A stretch of 64,000 bases of DNA from an uncultured Clostridia bacterium (GTDB taxonomy: Bacteria > Bacillota > Clostridia > Saccharofermentanales > DTU023): contig CAKZWV010000004.1 in the NCBI GenBank assembly GCA_937922005.1, positions 1-64,000 on the forward strand, given 5' to 3'. Each line of letters starts with the position of its first letter. Position 1 is the stretch's first letter. The translations under genes and the position numbers were made by a program. The notes beneath the pieces are model-generated. The model saw nothing but the letters and a program-made list of their open reading frames with translations. It was not told the DNA's origin and made no database searches. Shown here one piece after another: positions 60,781-64,000 of the stretch.

Positions 60781-62900
60781 ATGTTACAAATATTCCACCA
60801 ACGCCGCAAAGGCACCCTAGGAGCCGCTTTCTTAGCCCTCCTTTTGGTTGTCTCCGCCTGGCCATGTCCCCAAAAGGTCGAGGCTGAGGGAGAAAAAAAC
60901 AAATCCCCAAGAGTTGTCCTTCTGAACGAGGCTGCAACTTTTAAGGATAGAACTAGCATTGAAAAATTAGGAATATCTTCGGCATCCACTAGTGACCTGC
61001 AAAAATTGAAGATTTCAGATACTGGTACAGAGCTAGTTGATTACGATAAGCAGAATTCTGTAGACTTCCTTTCTTTCCAAAAGCTAGAATCTGGATACCT
61101 TGCAGAGATGGCCACTCTTTTAAATGATTACCGAAAACTTGCAGGTATCTCAGATTCACAGGTCAAAGTGGATGCTGAATTTCAACCGGCGAAGTCAGAG
61201 GAAGGCAAGTATTCTCCCCAAAAACTTGCTTTTATCAACATGTATATGGGAATGAGTGCGGGTGCCTTTGGCCATAATTATTCAAAAGCGACGGATTTAG
61301 TAGACGCCATTGAAGCACAAAAATTCAGTGAGGACCAAATCGTTGCCCTACGTGATGGAGATCATATATATAATAAAAACAACCTTCTCATGGATGGCTC
61401 ATTTTCAAAAAGTACATTAGATTCCAGCAAAGAGTCTCTCCAAAATAGTCTTATCCAGGGATGGAATGATGTCAATCAGGTTCATCTTTTTAACTTTGCC
61501 AATGGATCCCCTTTAGATTATAAGACAGCTAGGGGACCTATAGGAGGATGGATACAGGAAGGCTATGATTACAAAAATAATACGGAACCGGAAGATTATT
61601 TTAATCTGGGGCATCGATCTATCCTTTTAAACAATGACCTTAAAGAGTTACATATTGGTGCAGCCCTAGGCTATACGTTTAAATATGGCGATTATAAAAA
61701 AGAATCTAAAAAAGGAGAATGGGCGCACTACAGCGCAGCTGGTTGGGTCGAGAACAAGGCATCGACTAGAATTTCTGAACAGTCTGCTTCCGTCATCGCT
61801 TTCCCGGCACCCGGTGTCTTTCCTTCAGAATTCATCAATCCCCAGTGCACAGTGTGGACCTTGGAATTAGATCCTGAAGTCTATGAGATTAGTGATGAGG
61901 GCAAGTTGCATGCTGAGATTAGAGAGTATCCTGAGTCGAAAACAGAAGGGGCTAAGCAAGACAATAGGATTTGTGACATTAATCGCAAGCATGGCAGACA
62001 GATTCTAGGCATTAAGCCACCCGCAAGTCAGACAGGGGAATCCGTGCCACAAGGTAAAGCAAATTCAAAGGATTTTCCTTCCGTCTATAACCTTGCCCCT
62101 CTCGAAGGAAAGACCTACGTGGTGACCCTTACAGGCGTGAAGGATGCAAAAACGGGAGAAGATATTACTATCCAATATTGGGTCCAATATAGATTAATCA
62201 ATTCTATACCAGAAAATTCTGACTATTATTTGTCGAAAGAAAAAGCCGAAAAAATATCAAAGTGGGTCTCAAAAACTTTGAAGAGCGGCTCTTCCGAAAC
62301 CCAACCACCCGAGCCTAGCAAAGATCCCACACCAACAAGCGAGCCAACCACTAAGCAAACCACTGAGCCCACCACCGAGCCTAGCACGACTCCCACACTC
62401 CCAGCGCCCAGACCTACTGACGATAGCTCCAGCAAAGGGTCGCAGCTTCCTCCGCCGCCTGCACCAGGAGGAAGTAGTTCCAAGTATGGTCGCTGGAACC
62501 AGTGGAATAAAGACGGCAAGAACGACGAAGAAGACGATGAGTCCGATACCCTTTTTGGTTCCAAATACTCCCGCAACCGGGGGCCCCAGAGCCAGCAGCT
62601 CCGTTTCCAAGGTCCCATGGCCGCACCGCAAGGACCTGGTAACCAATTCCCTGCCGTCAGCTTTCTGGACAGCCCAGTCCTATGCCTCTAGCTCCTCAGA
62701 ATATGGGTCAAGGCGTGAATCCCCAAGGCGTCAACCAGATGGCTATGCCCCAAGGTGTCAACCAGGCAGCCATGCCAGTAGCAGCCAACAATGTCCTCCA
62801 ACAAGTCCCAGAGACGGGAGAACAGACCTTCCAGCCCTGGGTCCTCGGAGCCCTCTTAGGAGCCATAGCCCTGGTTCTCGCTAAGAGACGCAAATTCTAG
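60781..62900 (+). pseudogene. CAP-like surface protein, copy 2, frameshifted before its wall anchor
   Basis: The leader, signal peptide and ribosome site are nearly identical to copy 1 (GGAGGATCTACCATG). The main frame runs 60781-62691 (636 residues) and contains CAP-like landmarks (LLNDYRKLAGISD, FNLGHRSILLNNDLKEL). Near 62656, where copy 1 reads CCGGACAGC, this copy reads CCGTCAGC: one base is lost, giving a short wrong tail (SFLDSPVLCL) and stop. The next frame restores the stalk and VPETGE, helix and KRRKF (to 62900). As sequenced the protein would be secreted but not anchored. Recent mutation, sequencing error or expression switching are all possible; no slippery homopolymer is present. 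Confidence 0.75.
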
Positions 62901-63048
62901 ACAATGCCTCTGATCTTCATTAAGAAACGTCAGATATAGGTATTTCACGGATTTTCTCTAAGAAACGCAAGATTCACTAATATAGACATTCGAGAAATCT
63001 AAACACTAAAGAATATAAACACTTAAGAATCTAAACACTAGAAAATGA
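62881..63048. repeat. Echoes of the CAP-2 gene end and three 16-bp repeats
   Basis: CTAAGAGACGCAA ends the gene; variants TTAAGAAACGTCA (62920) and CTAAGAAACGCAA (62958) follow at 38-39 base spacing. Then AAACACTAAAGAATAT, AAACACTTAAGAATCT and AAACACTAGAAAATGA (63001-63048) are a perfect-spacing 16-bp triplicate ending at the terminator. No gene is seen between 62901 and 63267. Confidence 0.7.
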
Positions 63049-63097
63049 TCCCTCGCTTGTGTGCCCCAAAAAGGTACGTGAGCGAGGGATTATTTGT
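63048..63097 (+). terminator. Terminator of CAP copy 2 carrying the dispersed motif
   Basis: 18-bp stem (ATCCCTCGCTTGTGTGCC with GGTACGTGAGCGAGGGAT, a few G-U pairs) and TATTTGT tail. It contains GGGATTATTTGT (63086-63097), placed as in the first CAP terminator. Confidence 0.85.
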
Positions 63098-63192
63098 TTA
63101 GGGGCGAGGCAGGAGGGGGGCAGTGAACGATTGACGAATTTCGAACGAGAGTCTCTCATCCACCTGGAGGACAAAAGCTTGCATTGTGCACC

Positions 63193-63221
63193 TTTACAAA
63201 GATGTTAAAAGAAATTATAAT
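63193..63221 (+). promoter_or_regulatory. Promoter of the secreted protease gene
   Basis: TTTACA, 17-base spacer, TATAAT (63216-63221), 46 bases before the ATG. Confidence 0.8.
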
Positions 63222-63232
63222 ATCGGTACTTG

Positions 63233-63249
63233 TGTTACAAAATCGTTAA
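63233..63249 (+). promoter_or_regulatory. Near-match WalR-type box in the protease leader
   Basis: TGTTAC-AAAAT-CGTTAA differs from TGTWAH-N5-TGTWAH only by C for T at the start of the second half. It lies just after the expected transcription start. Confidence 0.3.
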
Positions 63250-63267
63250 ATCTTGCTAGGAGGTTTT

Positions 63268-64000
63268 ATGCAATACTCTAGAAAGCTTTATGCCTATTTT
63301 CTAGCCCTGATTATGGGGCTAGGATCGGTCTTTTCATGCCCACTGGCCGTGGGGACCGAGCAAACTGTGGTGGCCCTAACCCAGAAGCCTCCTGCTGCGG
63401 AGTCTTCTCGACATCCGTCAGGGGCGAGTGCGGTTCCTGAAAAACAAGGGACCATAGCCCCCGTATCGGAGGCCTTTGAGGCTTGGGCCCAGGCCTGGTT
63501 AAACGACCAATCCGAAGAGGCGCTGGCTGCTGCCAAAGATAGAACACAGAACCATCTAAGACAGCCCCTTCAAGCGGCACCAAACGCCCAGACAGGGAAG
63601 TCCTCTAGACAGGGTCAGGGCAGCCAAGCACAAACAACTACCAAGGATGGGGCACCTAGCCTCTACTTTCCCCTAGAAGAAATCCATAACGGGCTGATCC
63701 CGTCACCGTTGGAACTCGAACGCCCTTCTTACTTTGCCAAGGTCGATCCGGCAAGGAGAGGAGGGGACCCGGAGATGGAGAATTTGTTGCCTGCCATGCA
63801 GACAGCTCGGCCCTTGCGGTCTACTCCTCTTGGCGGCAGTCTGTCCGAAGAGGAGATCCGCCGCCTCGTCCAACAAACACGATTTAGCCTAGCAGACCAA
63901 GGCCATATTACCCCCATTAAAGATCAGGGACAGGAGGGGAACTGCTGGGCCTTTGCTACCATAGCTACCATTGAGGGCAACTGGCACAAGGCCTATGGCG
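63268..64000 (+). CDS. Secreted papain-family (C1A) cysteine protease, 5' part
   Basis: 244 residues visible; the gene runs off the window. The ATG follows AGGAGG by 4 bases. Signal peptide (basic start, ALIMGLGSVFSCPLAVG) and a Gln/Ser/Ala-rich propeptide-like region of ~190 residues precede the papain active site, ITPIKDQGQEGNCWAF (nucleophile Cys ~226, with the oxyanion Gln before it). The catalytic His and Asn should lie beyond the window end. It probably degrades host or surface proteins. It has its own promoter and sits behind the two CAP-like genes. Confidence 0.85.
   Translation, partial: MQYSRKLYAYFLALIMGLGSVFSCPLAVGTEQTVVALTQKPPAAESSRHPSGASAVPEKQGTIAPVSEAFEAWAQAWLNDQSEEALAAAKDRTQNHLRQPLQAAPNAQTGKSSRQGQGSQAQTTTKDGAPSLYFPLEEIHNGLIPSPLELERPSYFAKVDPARRGGDPEMENLLPAMQTARPLRSTPLGGSLSEEEIRRLVQQTRFSLADQGHITPIKDQGQEGNCWAFATIATIEGNWHKAYG

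Larger units (their letters stand above)
3272..63097. repeat. Dispersed 12-bp motif family GGGANTATTTGY (~20 copies)
   Basis: Plus-orientation copies start at 3272, 9377, 21505, 22522, 24586, 50754, 51798, 60632, 63086. Reverse copies start at 4519, 6391, 21882, 31326, 33247, 44386, 49608, 53005, 55352, 60205, 62561. The core is GGGANTATTT; N is G in most, then A or T. The next base is usually G, followed by T or C. Chance expectation for this core in 64 kb, both strands, is about 0.5. Confidence 0.8.

Noticed and set aside
62645..62700. Programmed frameshift in CAP copy 2
   Set aside because: There is no slippery heptamer, internal Shine-Dalgarno or downstream structure visible; a plain deletion or error is simpler.

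Overview
The window looks like chromosomal DNA of a low-to-mid GC Gram-positive bacterium (Bacillota). The evidence is conserved Firmicute gene orders (rimP-nusA-ylxR-infB-rbfA, an mraY/murG/ftsZ division cluster, rsmD next to coaD), strong AGGAGG ribosome sites with frequent TTG/GTG starts, lipobox lipoproteins and sortase-type C-terminal anchors. A Tissierellia / Gram-positive anaerobic coccus is my best guess, but the sequence alone does not settle it. No phage, IS element, CRISPR array or rRNA operon was seen.

Layout. 1-9.3 kb: 3' end of a wall-anchored surface protein, tRNA-Pro, a CofE-like ligase, tRNA-Tyr, tRNA-Met and tRNA-Leu, a NYN-domain protein, and two paralogous oligopeptide-binding lipoproteins. 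9.4-19.3 kb: a translation/RNA operon (rimP, nusA, ylxR, infB, rbfA, nrnA, truB, a RibF that seems to lack its kinase half). 19.4-35.4 kb: lgt and a division/wall cluster (rodA, rsmH, ftsL-like, ftsI, murF, mraY, ftsW, murG, ftsQ, ftsZ) without mraZ, murC, murD, murE or ftsA. 35.4-40 kb: a two-component system with a perfect WalR-type box in its promoter, followed by an HtrA-like PDZ protein whose protease residues are replaced. 40-47.3 kb: recG, a fused rsmD::nth gene, coaD, a coiled-coil protein and ddl. 47-58 kb: a MecA-type PBP, an orphan citrate-lyase-ligase-like gene, an MMPL transporter with a giant L-x-x-G repeat protein, and miaA. 58-64 kb: two paralogous CAP-like surface proteins (the second frameshifted) and the start of a secreted papain-family protease.

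How the parts fit: nearly everything serves translation/RNA maturation, peptidoglycan synthesis and division, or the cell surface. The WalR-like system next to the wall cluster, with a near-match box before the secreted protease, suggests shared wall-stress control.

The most unusual signal is not a gene. A 12-bp motif, GGGANTATTTGY (reverse RCAAATANTCCC), has about 20 close copies (10-base core GGGANTATTT) across both strands, where roughly 0.5 would be expected by chance. In genes it is often in poorly constrained linkers or ends and is read in different frames; outside genes it lies in a tRNA promoter spacer, a 5' hairpin loop and two terminators. It behaves like a genome-wide DNA address (uptake-like, Chi-like or protein-binding site). 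A second theme is pervasive short degenerate tandem repeats, both between genes (periods 12, 16, 22, 32, 42 bp) and as echoes of gene 3' ends.
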